The notes beneath the pieces are model-generated. The model ran no database searches. It saw only the letters and a list, made by a program, of their open reading frames with translations, and was not told the origin of the DNA. Both the position numbers and the translations under genes were made by a program. This document shows, one piece after another, positions 36,707 through 47,010 of a DNA stretch of 64,000 nucleotides. The stretch covers positions 28,698-92,697 of the forward strand of contig CANOLV010000010.1 of assembly GCA_947567425.1 (NCBI GenBank). The letters run 5' to 3'. This DNA comes from an uncultured Porphyromonadaceae bacterium (GTDB lineage: Bacteria; Bacteroidota; Bacteroidia; Bacteroidales; Muribaculaceae). Position 1 is the first letter of the stretch. Each line of letters opens with the position of its first letter.

Positions 36707-38443
36707 ATGACCAATTCAAACAATAAGATACCACAGGCGCCCCACTTCCCGGAACAAGTGACCGGGATGTATATTCTGGCACGCGCATTGAAGAATATCG
36801 GGATCGAGAATGTCTACGGTCTCGTAGGCATTCCTATCACGGAGGCCGGATATATGGTGCAGGGACAAGGCATACGGTTCGTGGGATTCCGCCACGAACA
36901 GCAGGCAGGCATGGCCGCCGCCACCGAAGGTTTCCTTACTAAAAAGCCGGGGGTGCTTATGACCGTCTCTTCGCTCGGATTTATGAACGGCTTGACAGCC
37001 ACGGCCAACGCCACTGTCAACTGCTATCCGATGATACAGATCTCCGGAGCAAGCGACCCCACCATGGTAGATATGAACATGGGCACATACGAACAGCTCG
37101 ACCAGTTCAACACAGCCAAACCTCTTGTCAAAGCCGCGTTCAGATGCAGCAAGGCTGAAGATATCCCGTCGGCCGTGGGTCGCGCATACCGCGCAGCCGT
37201 CAGCGGACGTCCGGGAGGAGTATACATCGACATGACCACTCCCGCATTAGGACAAATTTTGAACCGTGAAGATGCTGAAAAACTGCTTTACACTCCGGTA
37301 GACGTCTACTCTCCTGTCGCTCCTAACCAGCAGTCGGTGGAACGCGCCGTAGAAATCATAGCATCTGCCAAACGTCCGGCCATTCTGCTCGGAAAAGGTG
37401 CCGCATACGCTCAAGTCGACGGTAAAATCAAGGAGCTTATCGAAAAATACAATATCCCCTACCTGCCGATGTCTATGGCCAAGGGTCTGATGCCCGACGA
37501 CGGTCCGCTCAGCGCACTTGCATGCCGGTCGACCATCATGGAGAAGTCCGACGTGGTAATCGTCATTGGCGCACGGCTGAACTGGATGCTTTCGTTCGGT
37601 AAAGGCAAATGGAATCCGGACATGAAATTCGTCCAACTGGATGTCGAGCCTCAGGAGATCGACGTCAACGTACCGATAGCGGCTCCTGTAGTTGGCGACA
37701 TGGGGCTGGCTCTCGACGCTATTTTGGACAAACTCTCCACCGTCAAGATGAGTGCGGATCCATCGTGGGTGACATCGCTTCAGGCCGAGGCAAAAGAGAA
37801 AAACGCCAAGTTCGCCGCACGTATCGACGGAGCAAAGACAGCATCGCCGATGAACCACTGGACAGCACTCAGTGCGATCAAGCCCATCCTGGAGGCCAAT
37901 AAGGACATTATCCTCGTCAACGAAGGAGCAAACACCCTCGACGACACCCGCGACGCAGTCAACATGAGCCTTCCACGCCATCGTATCGACTGTGCCACAT
38001 GGGCCATCATGGGCATGGGCATAGGTTCGGCGATCGGTGCGGCCGTGGCCACGGGCAAGAGTGTCGTGGCCGTAGAAGGCGACAGCGCATTCGGATTTTC
38101 CGGCATGGACTTCAGCACAGTGTGCCGCTTCAGGCTTCCAGTCACCGTAGTCATATTCAACAACGGAGGTATTTACAACGGTGTCGGAGTCCCCATGGAT
38201 AAGACCAACGATCCGGCCCCTACCACACTCGATATAAATGCACGCTACGATAAACTCGGCGACGCATTTGGCGCGCAGACTTACTACGTCACCACTCCCG
38301 AAGAGCTGTCAAAGGCTCTGACCGAATCCATTGCTTCTAAGAAACCGTGCCTGATTGATGTTCAGTTAGGAGCTGATTCAGGGAAAGAAAGCGGACATAT
38401 AGGCTATCTTAACCCGGCTCCTCTGCAGGATATAACAGTATAA
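36707..38443 (+). CDS. oxc: Oxalyl-CoA decarboxylase
   Basis: A 578-residue thiamine-diphosphate enzyme that decarboxylates oxalyl-CoA to formyl-CoA. The activating Glu is in GFRHEQQAGMAAATEG; the TPP/Mg motif is EGDSAFGFSGMDFSTVC through VVIFNNGGIYNG; the oxc-like C-terminus has DVQLGADSGKESGHIGYLNP. Length is close to the Oxalobacter enzyme (568). It lies 19 bases after frc. The two enzymes form the oxalate cycle: oxalate in, formate and CO2 out, consuming a proton. Confidence 0.95.
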   Translation: MTNSNNKIPQAPHFPEQVTGMYILARALKNIGIENVYGLVGIPITEAGYMVQGQGIRFVGFRHEQQAGMAAATEGFLTKKPGVLMTVSSLGFMNGLTATANATVNCYPMIQISGASDPTMVDMNMGTYEQLDQFNTAKPLVKAAFRCSKAEDIPSAVGRAYRAAVSGRPGGVYIDMTTPALGQILNREDAEKLLYTPVDVYSPVAPNQQSVERAVEIIASAKRPAILLGKGAAYAQVDGKIKELIEKYNIPYLPMSMAKGLMPDDGPLSALACRSTIMEKSDVVIVIGARLNWMLSFGKGKWNPDMKFVQLDVEPQEIDVNVPIAAPVVGDMGLALDAILDKLSTVKMSADPSWVTSLQAEAKEKNAKFAARIDGAKTASPMNHWTALSAIKPILEANKDIILVNEGANTLDDTRDAVNMSLPRHRIDCATWAIMGMGIGSAIGAAVATGKSVVAVEGDSAFGFSGMDFSTVCRFRLPVTVVIFNNGGIYNGVGVPMDKTNDPAPTTLDINARYDKLGDAFGAQTYYVTTPEELSKALTESIASKKPCLIDVQLGADSGKESGHIGYLNPAPLQDITV

Positions 38444-38462
38444 ATCTAAAATTTAATAAATC

Positions 38463-39437
38463 ATGGCACACATATTCCTATATGCCATAGTCCCGATCAT
38501 AGTAGTGATGCTTGCCGGATACATATCCGGTAAAAAGGGGATATTTTCAGGAGCCGACGCCAAGGCCTTCAACAAGGTGGTGCTCGACTTCGCATTGCCG
38601 GCGGCTCTGTTCGTGTCAATAGTCGATGCTAACCGCGAGATGCTTGTACACGATCTGAAACTCACATTGATTTCGCTCGTCGTGATCATGGGTTGCTTCA
38701 TGCTCGTATACTTCATCTATAAATGCTGCTTTAAACAGAACACCGGAGCCGACGCCGCCGTCATGGCACTGATCAGCGGTTCGCCGACAATTGGATTCCT
38801 CGGGTTTGCCGTCTTAGAGCCTATATTCGGCACGACCCCGTACGTGGCTCTGGTAGTGGCTATTGTAGGAATTGTGGTCAATGCCGTCGGCATTCCTGTC
38901 GGACTGTCGCTTCTCAATGCAAGCAATGAGAAACTGCACCCCGTAACCGCAGGGCAAAAACGTCCGAGCGCCTGGAAACCCGTAATACACGCACTTGAAC
39001 AGCCCGTAGCCTGGGCCCCGATTCTGGCTGTGATATGGGTAGTCGCCGGCATACCTTGGCCAAAATGGGCGAGTCCGTCGTTTGACCTCATAAAAGGGGC
39101 CAACGCATCTATGGCAGTATTTGCCGCAGGCGTAACCCTTTCCGCAGTCAAGATTACCATCAATTGGCAAGGCATTCTCGGATGCATACTCAAGCTCATC
39201 GTGATGCCGGCCGCACTTTTGGTAGCCGGAATGATATTCCACATGGATCCGTTGAACTTGAAGATGCTCGTAGTGGCAGGTGCACTTCCTCCTGCATTCT
39301 CAGGAGTCATAATTGCCAGTCAATATGACACGTATGTCGCCACAGGAACATCGTCGCTCGCTCTGAGTGTCATCCTGTTCATCGTGTTCTGTCCTTTATG
39401 GATATGGATCACCGACCTCGCCCTCAAAATGGCATAG
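38463..39437 (+). CDS. AEC-family carrier, candidate oxalate/formate transporter
   Basis: A 324-residue membrane protein with about ten hydrophobic segments in two halves joined by a hydrophilic loop (HPVTAGQKRPSAWKP), the auxin efflux carrier family pattern. Members transport malate, malonate and other small dicarboxylates. Oxalobacter uses an unrelated MFS antiporter (OxlT); here the AEC gene sits 19 bases after oxc and before the operon terminator, so it is the natural candidate for oxalate uptake or oxalate/formate exchange. That role is inferred from context. Confidence 0.85.
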   Translation: MAHIFLYAIVPIIVVMLAGYISGKKGIFSGADAKAFNKVVLDFALPAALFVSIVDANREMLVHDLKLTLISLVVIMGCFMLVYFIYKCCFKQNTGADAAVMALISGSPTIGFLGFAVLEPIFGTTPYVALVVAIVGIVVNAVGIPVGLSLLNASNEKLHPVTAGQKRPSAWKPVIHALEQPVAWAPILAVIWVVAGIPWPKWASPSFDLIKGANASMAVFAAGVTLSAVKITINWQGILGCILKLIVMPAALLVAGMIFHMDPLNLKMLVVAGALPPAFSGVIIASQYDTYVATGTSSLALSVILFIVFCPLWIWITDLALKMA

Positions 39438-39459
39438 CGTTCCTTTTTTCATAAACATG

Positions 39460-39502
39460 GCGAAGGCCGACCGGAATCATACCGGCCAGCCTTCGCTTTT
39501 TT
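39460..39502 (+). terminator. Terminator of the oxalate operon
   Basis: Outer stem GCGAAGGC / GCCTTCGC with inner CCGG / CCGG and six T. It may also serve the convergent gene on the other strand. Confidence 0.9.
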
Positions 39503-39520
39503 ATAGGGTAAGTCAATCGA

Positions 39521-42500
39521 CTATTTTACCACGGTCTTTTCTACAGACACTGTGCCGTCGGCATAAACAGTCCGTACCACATAGATTCCGCCATCGGCAG
39601 GATTAACCACCTGACGGCCCTGGAGGTCATAATATGTGACAGAGATGACATCCTTCGCGTCGGCGATGCTGTCGTCGATAGACGAAGTCTTTGTCTTAAC
39701 CACGAGATTGATGGTCTTCTCCCATTTATTGTCGGGCGACACCACCTTGACCCAGGCATCACCGGTCTCGACAGGAACGGCCAGACCCGGTTCGCCGTCG
39801 ACAAACTGAATATTGTCGGAAGATGTCCATACAAGATCGTCGATAGGCATGCCCACATAGAACTTGTCGTTGACATTGTCCACGCTGTCGCCCTCCTTGG
39901 TAAATTCGACGTATGCCGCGGCCACTGCTGCGGGATAGTTGTCGGCAAAAGCCTGAAGCATGGGAAGTGTGGCACGCTGATAGATGAACTTGTCGCCCAG
40001 CTCCGCACTCATCAGCTCCGTCGTGGAAAGTCCGCGGTTGGCAGGATCGTACCTATAAGTATTAGGATTGCGGACATTATCGTAATATAGATTCTCGAAG
40101 TCCACGGTAGCCGATCCGTTGCGCACGTAAAGGTTCGACGACACCGCGTCATCAAGATCCGGATTGACCATCACGCTTCCGCCGTTGTACACATTTGTCA
40201 GCGTGTTTGCACCGTTGGCTCTGGCTATGATACCTGATATATTCAATGGAGCCGAAATAGTACCCATATTATAGAAATTGCTCACATCGGCCTTGGTGAC
40301 AGTATAGCCCACGCATCCGCCGGCCACGCCGCTCTGTTTGGTAGCAGGCTTCTCCGCTGTCGAAGTGACATCGCCGAGATTGAAGCACTGGTCCACGGTT
40401 CCGCTCTGGATCAGACCGGTAAATCCGCCTGTTCCGTGGCCGATCGAAGATACGCCGCCAAGGTTGTAGCAACGCTCCACGGTTCCGCGCACCACTCCGG
40501 CAAATCCGCCGATACCAAGCAATGAAGTTCCTGAGGTCTCCATCACCGACACCTCTCCGGTATTGTAGCAGTCATACACATGGTTCATAGTAGCCACTTC
40601 GCCCATAAATCCGGCAGAATAGTTGCCCGAACCGACAATCTTTCCGGCATTGTAGCTGTCATGCACCACTATCGGAAATTCCTCGCTGCTTGTATTGGAC
40701 TTGGCCACTACTCCAGCGGCATTGGTGCCGTTGGCGGCCTTGATCTGTCCTTCATTGAAACATCCCGATATCTCAAGACCCGTATTGGCCGTGGCGATAA
40801 TACCGGACACATTGTTCTTGCCTGTGATATTACCGATGTTCGAGCAGTCCTTAATCAAAGCATCACCCTTCGCTGTGGATTGAACCACTATACCGGCGAT
40901 ATTGGAATGCTTGGTAGGATCGGCCGGCGAGATATTGCCCTCGTTGTGGCAGTTTTCGATCGTGGCCTTAGTGCCCATTGCGTATGCGATACCGCCCGTT
41001 GAACCTGTAACCACAAAGTCGCTGCTCTTGTTTACACAGTTGACCACCGTGCCCTTGCAGTCAGGAACTATACCGGCATGGCTTATCGTACCGGCGATAG
41101 AACCCTTGTTGACACATCCGTCGATCGTTCCGCCTACATTGAGCTGGGCCACGATACCTCCGGCATAAGTGCTCTTAGAGACAGCCTCGCCTTCAAACTC
41201 GCAGTTCTTGACAAGTCCGCCCTCAAACACGCGGCTTGCCACACCGCCTACATATCCGGCGCTCGTAGTGGTCAGAGCCACCTTGCTAAGACAGTTATCA
41301 ACCGTTCCGTAGAGGTCGCCGACGATACCGCCCACATGCGAGTAAGTGGTCATCTTGCCCTCGACAGTCAGATTGGCCACCCGTCCGAGCGCACCGATCT
41401 TGCCGAACAGACCGAGATAGCGGCCGGCATAGCCCATCGGATGCGGCTTGGCTGCAGTGTTGGTGATCACGGTGTTCTCGTAAATATATCCCTTGATAGT
41501 CTTTCCGTTTCCGTCAAATACACCCTGGAACTGGACGGAACCACCCTTGGCGATAGGATTCAGCTCACCGCCGGCATAGTCGATGTCGTTCATCACCTTG
41601 AAGTAGCTTCCTGCATAATCAAAGCCTGAGCTGAACATGAAGTCGGCCAGCTTGTTCATATCGGCCACTGAAGCTATCTGATAAGGATTCTGCTCTGTGC
41701 CTTCACCCTCGAAGAGTACAGGGACAGCCTGCAGGTCAAACACCTTGGCAAACTTATCGCCTATCTTGGCAGTAAGCACATCCCTGGCCACCATAGAACC
41801 TTCCGGAGCCACCACATGCAGCATGCCGTCGGCCAGTGAGAAATAGACTTTTACATCCTCGCCTTCAGAGGGCTCCTCCTTGTCGGCAAGTGTCCACACG
41901 ATGTCGGCGTTAGGCGACAGCGGAGTGTCCTTAAGTATATTAGCCAGGCTCTCCTTATCGCCGAATGCGATATAGATGCTGCGCATGGCCTTGCCCGAAG
42001 CCTGCTCGGCCACCGAAGCCAGCGAAGGATACATGTTCTTGGTGAAAGCCCAGTCATTAGCATCCAGTCCGTCAAGCAGAGCGCCTGACACGAGAGCCGA
42101 AGTGCTTACACCTGTGATGCCCGGCAGACTTGCCGAATTGGCCGCATCGTAGAGAATGACCGAAGAGTCGTAATAGTTATTGCTTATCGTTCCCGATGAA
42201 AGCAGCTTGCCGATGAACGCTCCGCGGGCAGGATTGTCATTGATTGACTTGACCATACCGGTGCTTACGGTGTTGGTGATGGAGGTTCCGCTGGCATAGC
42301 CCACGATACCGCCCACCTGGTAGTAAGCCTCGACATTACCGTTATTGATGCAACGGTCGATAAGGCCGCTCGATGCACCTACGATACCGCCCACCGTGTT
42401 CTGATTATTGTTGTCGATAAAGGCGTTGACAAACTTCGCACTGACATTTCCGTCGTTCTGCGAAAGTTCGATAAGTCCGGTGGCGGCGCCTGCGATACCG

Positions 42501-45500
42501 CCGGCATAAGAACCTCCGGCCACAATGTCGCCGTCGTTGTAGCAACCGGTCACTACACCCTCATTGCTGTAGCCCACGATACCGGCCATATACTGCGAAA
42601 CGCCCTTGACCGATGCATGGTTGACGCAATTCTCGATACGTCCGGCCGAATATCCGGCTATCGGGGCAGAGTAGCTCCAGAACATGAAGTCGCAGTCATC
42701 AGCCACGACGATGTTCTTTACCACGGCTGTAGAGTTCAGCGAATTGAACAGACCTGCATATTGGTAAGAACCGGTGGCCACGGCCTTTCCGTCGGCATCG
42801 TATGCCACGGCCGCGATCTTAAGCTTCTTGATTGAATGTCCGGCACCGTCGAATACACCGCCGAATCCGTAAGAGGGGGATACGCCCGCACCTACTCCGG
42901 AGAAGTCGGCAGTCAGGTCAAAGTCGATGTCATTGGTCATCTTGAAGTAGTCGCCGGTGTGCGGCTGACCGTATGTACCGACGGCCGTATTGAGAGTCTT
43001 GAAATCGTCAACAGTCGAGATAAGGTATGGCGACTGCTCCGTTCCGTCACCGTCAAACAGCTTCGGAACCACGGCCACACGGTAAAGTTTGAAATTGACA
43101 TCGCCCTGCCTTGCGGCGAGTATGCCGGTGTCGTACTTATCCTTGATATTGACCATATTGCCGTCGATCTTAAGAGAAGCTGTCTCGTCGACAAAAGCCT
43201 GAGCCTCGCCGTCATAAAGCTTCCAGACTACTCCTTCCGCACCCTTGATGCTAATGGATTTCTTTACCTTCGACACATCCTCTCCGTCGGTAAGAGCCAT
43301 GACGGCGCTTGACAGACGGGCCGCATCGCTGCCGTTAACACCTTTCAGCGTAGGATAATACCCGTTGGCGGCTTCCCATACGGAAGCATCGAAGCCCTGG
43401 GGCAAATTGCCCGAGGTGAGATCGGATGTCGATATGCCGAAACGCTCGGCGGGAAGTCCGTTGACCTGCGTGTCGGTATAGCATTCACTGAAGCAAGCTT
43501 CGATCGGGTCGAAGTCAAGATAGTAATAAGAGTCGCCGACCACACCCTTGTCGCCGTCAGTGGATGTCGACACGATCTGTCCGGAGTTATAGCACTTAGA
43601 CACCATGGTCATGTAGCGCATCTCGGTCGGTTTGCCCGAAGATGTCACATAGCCTACATTCTGATAGCCCACGATACCGCCGACATATTCGCTCGTGCCG
43701 CTCTTGACTATAGTACCGGCATTATAACAGTTGGTTATGGCACCTTCACGGGTCCATCCCGCGATACCGCCGGTGGCATTGTCGCCCTCGGAAGTGGCCA
43801 GACGCTGCGCACTTATGGCGGCTACGTTGAAACAGCGCACCAGTTCAGCGCCGTTGGCTATCATGCCGGAGATACCTCCGACGATACCCATACCTCTTGA
43901 ATCAGATATATGGCCAGCCACGTAGCAGTCCGAAATCACAGGCTTAATTCCTACGGCGGCCGCCTGCATGGTAGTTCCGGTGATACCTCCGATGGCGTGG
44001 TAGCTTGCGTCAAGATAGCCCTTTATGTCGAGAACGGCGTCAGTGGCGCATTTGGATATGCATCCGAAATTATAGCCCACGATACCGCCGACATTTCCAT
44101 AGCTGGATATCGATGCGGTGACTTTACTGTCGGACACGTTGCCGAGCGACTGCGCGGCTATACCTCCGGCTATCTCACCCTTGGAAACGATGCTTCCGCT
44201 GACTGTCACATTGTCGATATCGCCGGCATTATATGCCACAAGACCCGCAGTATAAAGTCCGCCGCTGGTGATATTGACATCGACAAGATTCATATTTCCG
44301 ATCCTGGAACCCATATCGACATTTCCGAACAGCGCGGTCAGAGGAAATCCGCGGCCGCTCAGGGTCAGATTCTTTATGGAATGTCCTTTACCGTCAAATT
44401 GACCAGCGAACGCATTCATGTCGTCGCCGATAGGTCCGAAAGGATGTGTCAGCGATGCCATGTCTATGTCAGCGCCGAGTTCATAAAACGCCTGGCTGTA
44501 GACTTCATCGCCTCTGCCGACCGCCTGCGACAGCGCGGCAAGGTCGTCGGCAGTCTTTATAATATAAGGTTTTGCTTCTGTTCCCTCACCGTCAAAATCG
44601 GCATTGATCACAGCCGGCCATTCAGGCACGAAGTCCGTGGCTATGGCTGTCGACGAGAACACAAAAGCTATATACTGCGTAGGTGCCGCACGGCATGTCA
44701 CGGTCCATGGACCTATAGTCATGCCCGTTCCTTCGGAAGCCGTAGACACTCCGATGGGCGCACCGGTGTTTATACGCACTTTACCCTCCTGTGTGATTTC
44801 CGCAGGATAGCAGAAGAAGTCACCGAGCATGGCATTGGTGAAAACTTTCTGGGGAGATATTTTTGCAGTCTTATTGCTGTAGATGGTGGCATACAGGACA
44901 TCGCCCGCATTATTGCCGCCCATGTTATAGAAAGCTATTTCCGCCGGTCCGACCTGTTCAATGAGCCCGTATGACACCACGTCGGCGCCGTTCTGATAGT
45001 TGACCGACGTGTAAGTGGCGTTTGACTTCTTCCACTGGCTGGTGGTAAATACGTTGAACAGAGTGCCTTTGCGTTCACCCTCCGGAACGAGCAGACCCCA
45101 CGTGCCCAGTTCGATATTGCCGTTGTCGTCAATGGTTCCGGTTATAGGCTGGGTGTTATACTGGAATTTACCGTCGGACGTGATTATGATGGGACACATC
45201 CAGATTTCGCCATAGCTCTTATGGTCAACGACCTTCTGCGAAGGAATCGACACAGTGCCGGACGCATAGTCGATGGTCATGGTCGGAGCCGAATATCCTT
45301 CCATTGAACCCCAGCCATAGACATTACTGATAGTCACCACACCTTCCGTGTCTACGATCTGCATCGGGCAGCAGTAAAGATTTCCGTTGTAACTGTTGTC
45401 CTTCGCTATGGCATTATATCCACCCTCCGGCATCTGGAATGCACTTGCTTTGGGAGTGCGGGACGCCATCAACGGCGAGGAAGGCAACAAGGCAACAAAC

Positions 45501-45793
45501 GTGGCACTCTCCGCCATCGGAACAAATTCCGGGGCGGCGCTCAGTGTGTCGGGAGCGTATTCGAAGTCGGTAATCAACTTGGTCGACAGCTTTGAAGCCA
45601 CCTTGTCCATTGCCTCCACTTCTTTCAGCTCCTGTGCGATTAAGGACTCTAAAGTACTTCCGCTCTGCGGCTTGTCAACTCCTAAAATAGGGGGGGTGAA
45701 ATCCAGCATCCCGGACATGACCGAACCTGCCGTCACTCCCACCACCGGAATCAACAATGCAAGGGCAATCGCCTTAAACTTTCTTGATAACAT
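39521..45793 (-). CDS. Giant GLUG-repeat surface protein with C-terminal sorting-like domain
   Basis: A 2090-residue secreted protein with a signal peptide (MLSRKFKAIALALLIPVVG). After an N-terminal beta-rich region (about 100-395) it has three similar large modules beginning near residues 400, 910 and 1360. Each opens with GEGTE-x-x-PY-x-I, then a D-I-D strand and F-D-G-x-G-x-(S/T)-I-K, and continues with many GLUG-type units (GGIVGY, VENC/VSNC-N-x-G patterns) that should stack as a right-handed beta-helix. Linkers between modules share DGxMLHV-like beta domains. The last 45 residues (VISVTYYDLQGRQVVNP, GGIYVVR, then a Lys-ending strand) resemble type IX secretion or related Bacteroidetes C-terminal sorting domains. 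Likely an adhesin-like surface protein; ligand unknown. Antisense frames inside it are not genes. Confidence 0.88.
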   Translation of the reverse strand: MLSRKFKAIALALLIPVVGVTAGSVMSGMLDFTPPILGVDKPQSGSTLESLIAQELKEVEAMDKVASKLSTKLITDFEYAPDTLSAAPEFVPMAESATFVALLPSSPLMASRTPKASAFQMPEGGYNAIAKDNSYNGNLYCCPMQIVDTEGVVTISNVYGWGSMEGYSAPTMTIDYASGTVSIPSQKVVDHKSYGEIWMCPIIITSDGKFQYNTQPITGTIDDNGNIELGTWGLLVPEGERKGTLFNVFTTSQWKKSNATYTSVNYQNGADVVSYGLIEQVGPAEIAFYNMGGNNAGDVLYATIYSNKTAKISPQKVFTNAMLGDFFCYPAEITQEGKVRINTGAPIGVSTASEGTGMTIGPWTVTCRAAPTQYIAFVFSSTAIATDFVPEWPAVINADFDGEGTEAKPYIIKTADDLAALSQAVGRGDEVYSQAFYELGADIDMASLTHPFGPIGDDMNAFAGQFDGKGHSIKNLTLSGRGFPLTALFGNVDMGSRIGNMNLVDVNITSGGLYTAGLVAYNAGDIDNVTVSGSIVSKGEIAGGIAAQSLGNVSDSKVTASISSYGNVGGIVGYNFGCISKCATDAVLDIKGYLDASYHAIGGITGTTMQAAAVGIKPVISDCYVAGHISDSRGMGIVGGISGMIANGAELVRCFNVAAISAQRLATSEGDNATGGIAGWTREGAITNCYNAGTIVKSGTSEYVGGIVGYQNVGYVTSSGKPTEMRYMTMVSKCYNSGQIVSTSTDGDKGVVGDSYYYLDFDPIEACFSECYTDTQVNGLPAERFGISTSDLTSGNLPQGFDASVWEAANGYYPTLKGVNGSDAARLSSAVMALTDGEDVSKVKKSISIKGAEGVVWKLYDGEAQAFVDETASLKIDGNMVNIKDKYDTGILAARQGDVNFKLYRVAVVPKLFDGDGTEQSPYLISTVDDFKTLNTAVGTYGQPHTGDYFKMTNDIDFDLTADFSGVGAGVSPSYGFGGVFDGAGHSIKKLKIAAVAYDADGKAVATGSYQYAGLFNSLNSTAVVKNIVVADDCDFMFWSYSAPIAGYSAGRIENCVNHASVKGVSQYMAGIVGYSNEGVVTGCYNDGDIVAGGSYAGGIAGAATGLIELSQNDGNVSAKFVNAFIDNNNQNTVGGIVGASSGLIDRCINNGNVEAYYQVGGIVGYASGTSITNTVSTGMVKSINDNPARGAFIGKLLSSGTISNNYYDSSVILYDAANSASLPGITGVSTSALVSGALLDGLDANDWAFTKNMYPSLASVAEQASGKAMRSIYIAFGDKESLANILKDTPLSPNADIVWTLADKEEPSEGEDVKVYFSLADGMLHVVAPEGSMVARDVLTAKIGDKFAKVFDLQAVPVLFEGEGTEQNPYQIASVADMNKLADFMFSSGFDYAGSYFKVMNDIDYAGGELNPIAKGGSVQFQGVFDGNGKTIKGYIYENTVITNTAAKPHPMGYAGRYLGLFGKIGALGRVANLTVEGKMTTYSHVGGIVGDLYGTVDNCLSKVALTTTSAGYVGGVASRVFEGGLVKNCEFEGEAVSKSTYAGGIVAQLNVGGTIDGCVNKGSIAGTISHAGIVPDCKGTVVNCVNKSSDFVVTGSTGGIAYAMGTKATIENCHNEGNISPADPTKHSNIAGIVVQSTAKGDALIKDCSNIGNITGKNNVSGIIATANTGLEISGCFNEGQIKAANGTNAAGVVAKSNTSSEEFPIVVHDSYNAGKIVGSGNYSAGFMGEVATMNHVYDCYNTGEVSVMETSGTSLLGIGGFAGVVRGTVERCYNLGGVSSIGHGTGGFTGLIQSGTVDQCFNLGDVTSTAEKPATKQSGVAGGCVGYTVTKADVSNFYNMGTISAPLNISGIIARANGANTLTNVYNGGSVMVNPDLDDAVSSNLYVRNGSATVDFENLYYDNVRNPNTYRYDPANRGLSTTELMSAELGDKFIYQRATLPMLQAFADNYPAAVAAAYVEFTKEGDSVDNVNDKFYVGMPIDDLVWTSSDNIQFVDGEPGLAVPVETGDAWVKVVSPDNKWEKTINLVVKTKTSSIDDSIADAKDVISVTYYDLQGRQVVNPADGGIYVVRTVYADGTVSVEKTVVK

Positions 45794-45943
45794 AGTGAGT
45801 AAAGTGTTATGAAATATGAAATGATTTTGGCGGACAGCCGGCGCCGATCAAGTTGGTGACAAATTAATCAGACCAAACTGCCCAATTCTCTAAAAAATCA
45901 AGTTTGGAAGTCTCTTACTTCTCCTTTTAAACCTGAATAATGC

Positions 45944-45973
45944 AAATATATGCATAAATATTCAGCATTCAAA
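45944..45973 (-). promoter_or_regulatory. Promoter of the giant surface protein gene
   Basis: Minus strand: TTTG at 45970-45973, 18-base spacer, TATATTTG at 45944-45951, giving a leader of about 145 bases. Confidence 0.75.
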
Positions 45974-46078
45974 ATTTTTTAACACTTTAATCGATTAAAA
46001 ATTTTAACACATAGACACTCCCCTCAAAATTTATTTTAATCAAGGGAACGGCAAAATCAACATACGTTAACAGCCCGG

Positions 46079-46993
46079 TCAGCGGTAAAAATTGCGCAGA
46101 AATGACTTCACGGCATCTGACGGGGCATCTTTAATAAGCACCTTGCCATCGCCGTCGAGCATATAAAGCACCGGCATAACGGGAAAACTATATAGGTCGA
46201 CCTCCGACAAATCGGCAAAAGCATCCGTCCAGTTGTCAGGAATAACCACCATCGACCTGTCGGCCCACACATCCTCCTCGCCGTAAGGATATACGGCAAG
46301 CACATTTATCTTTCCTTCCCCTATGAGACCGCGAAGCACGGAATCGGACGACAGCTCGGCCACCGTCTCCGCACAATGGTCGCAGTCCGGATCATAGAAC
46401 ATCAACAATGCAGGCTTGCCGGCCACAAATTCGTGCATACCCGTCTCAGAGCCGTCGCGCAACCGCATACTGAAGTCGGCCGACATCGTGCCGACACGGT
46501 TACGCATGGCCTCCTCAAGCATATATGCCGGACGGATGCGCTCCGACTCCGACAGCACCGACGATTCGAGAGCCGAATTCAGAAACGGGATGAACATTTC
46601 CTCATCGCGCATAGGCGAGCCGGGTTCATAAAGATAGTGTTCGGCGAGTTCAAGAATCAGATTATAGGATGTCCTGTCGACCGACGCACCGTCAAGCAGA
46701 GCTTTTACACCGGCATGACGACCTTCATCCGACGCATGTGGCATGACCGAAAAAAAATTGACCAGATTCTGCTCCATGAACGCACGGTCGTGCGAGCGCA
46801 CCGTATCCGAGAAGTCCATCGAATCCCAGAAGTGTTCCAATATATAGTCGGCGCGTTCTACCGGATCCGACATGCCGCCGGGCATCGCCGGCAATGCAAG
46901 TTCCTCCACTGAATCGGACACGGCGTGGGCCTCCGCACCGCAAAAGGCCATCGCGGCCAAAGTCAAAGCTATTCCTAAAAGTCTATATCCCAT
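46079..46993 (-). CDS. Secreted thioredoxin-like protein (DUF5106-type)
   Basis: A 304-residue protein with a signal peptide ending near AEAHA. Residues about 30-170 are helical and resemble DUF5106 found in Bacteroidales redox proteins. Residues about 170-300 form a thioredoxin/TlpA-like domain with CDHC (Cys204, Cys207) in FYDPDCDHCAETV and a cis-Pro region in SFPVMPVLYMLDGDG. It probably reduces or exchanges disulfides in the periplasm. It lies 17 bases after the methyltransferase gene and is likely co-transcribed. Confidence 0.85.
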   Translation of the reverse strand: MGYRLLGIALTLAAMAFCGAEAHAVSDSVEELALPAMPGGMSDPVERADYILEHFWDSMDFSDTVRSHDRAFMEQNLVNFFSVMPHASDEGRHAGVKALLDGASVDRTSYNLILELAEHYLYEPGSPMRDEEMFIPFLNSALESSVLSESERIRPAYMLEEAMRNRVGTMSADFSMRLRDGSETGMHEFVAGKPALLMFYDPDCDHCAETVAELSSDSVLRGLIGEGKINVLAVYPYGEEDVWADRSMVVIPDNWTDAFADLSEVDLYSFPVMPVLYMLDGDGKVLIKDAPSDAVKSFLRNFYR

Positions 46994-47010
46994 ATAGTCA
47001 TATTAACCGG

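Noticed and set aside
43910-44974. Long plus-strand frames opposite the GLUG protein gene
   Set aside because: Repetitive GC-rich codons on one strand create open antisense frames; no start signal or motif supports them.
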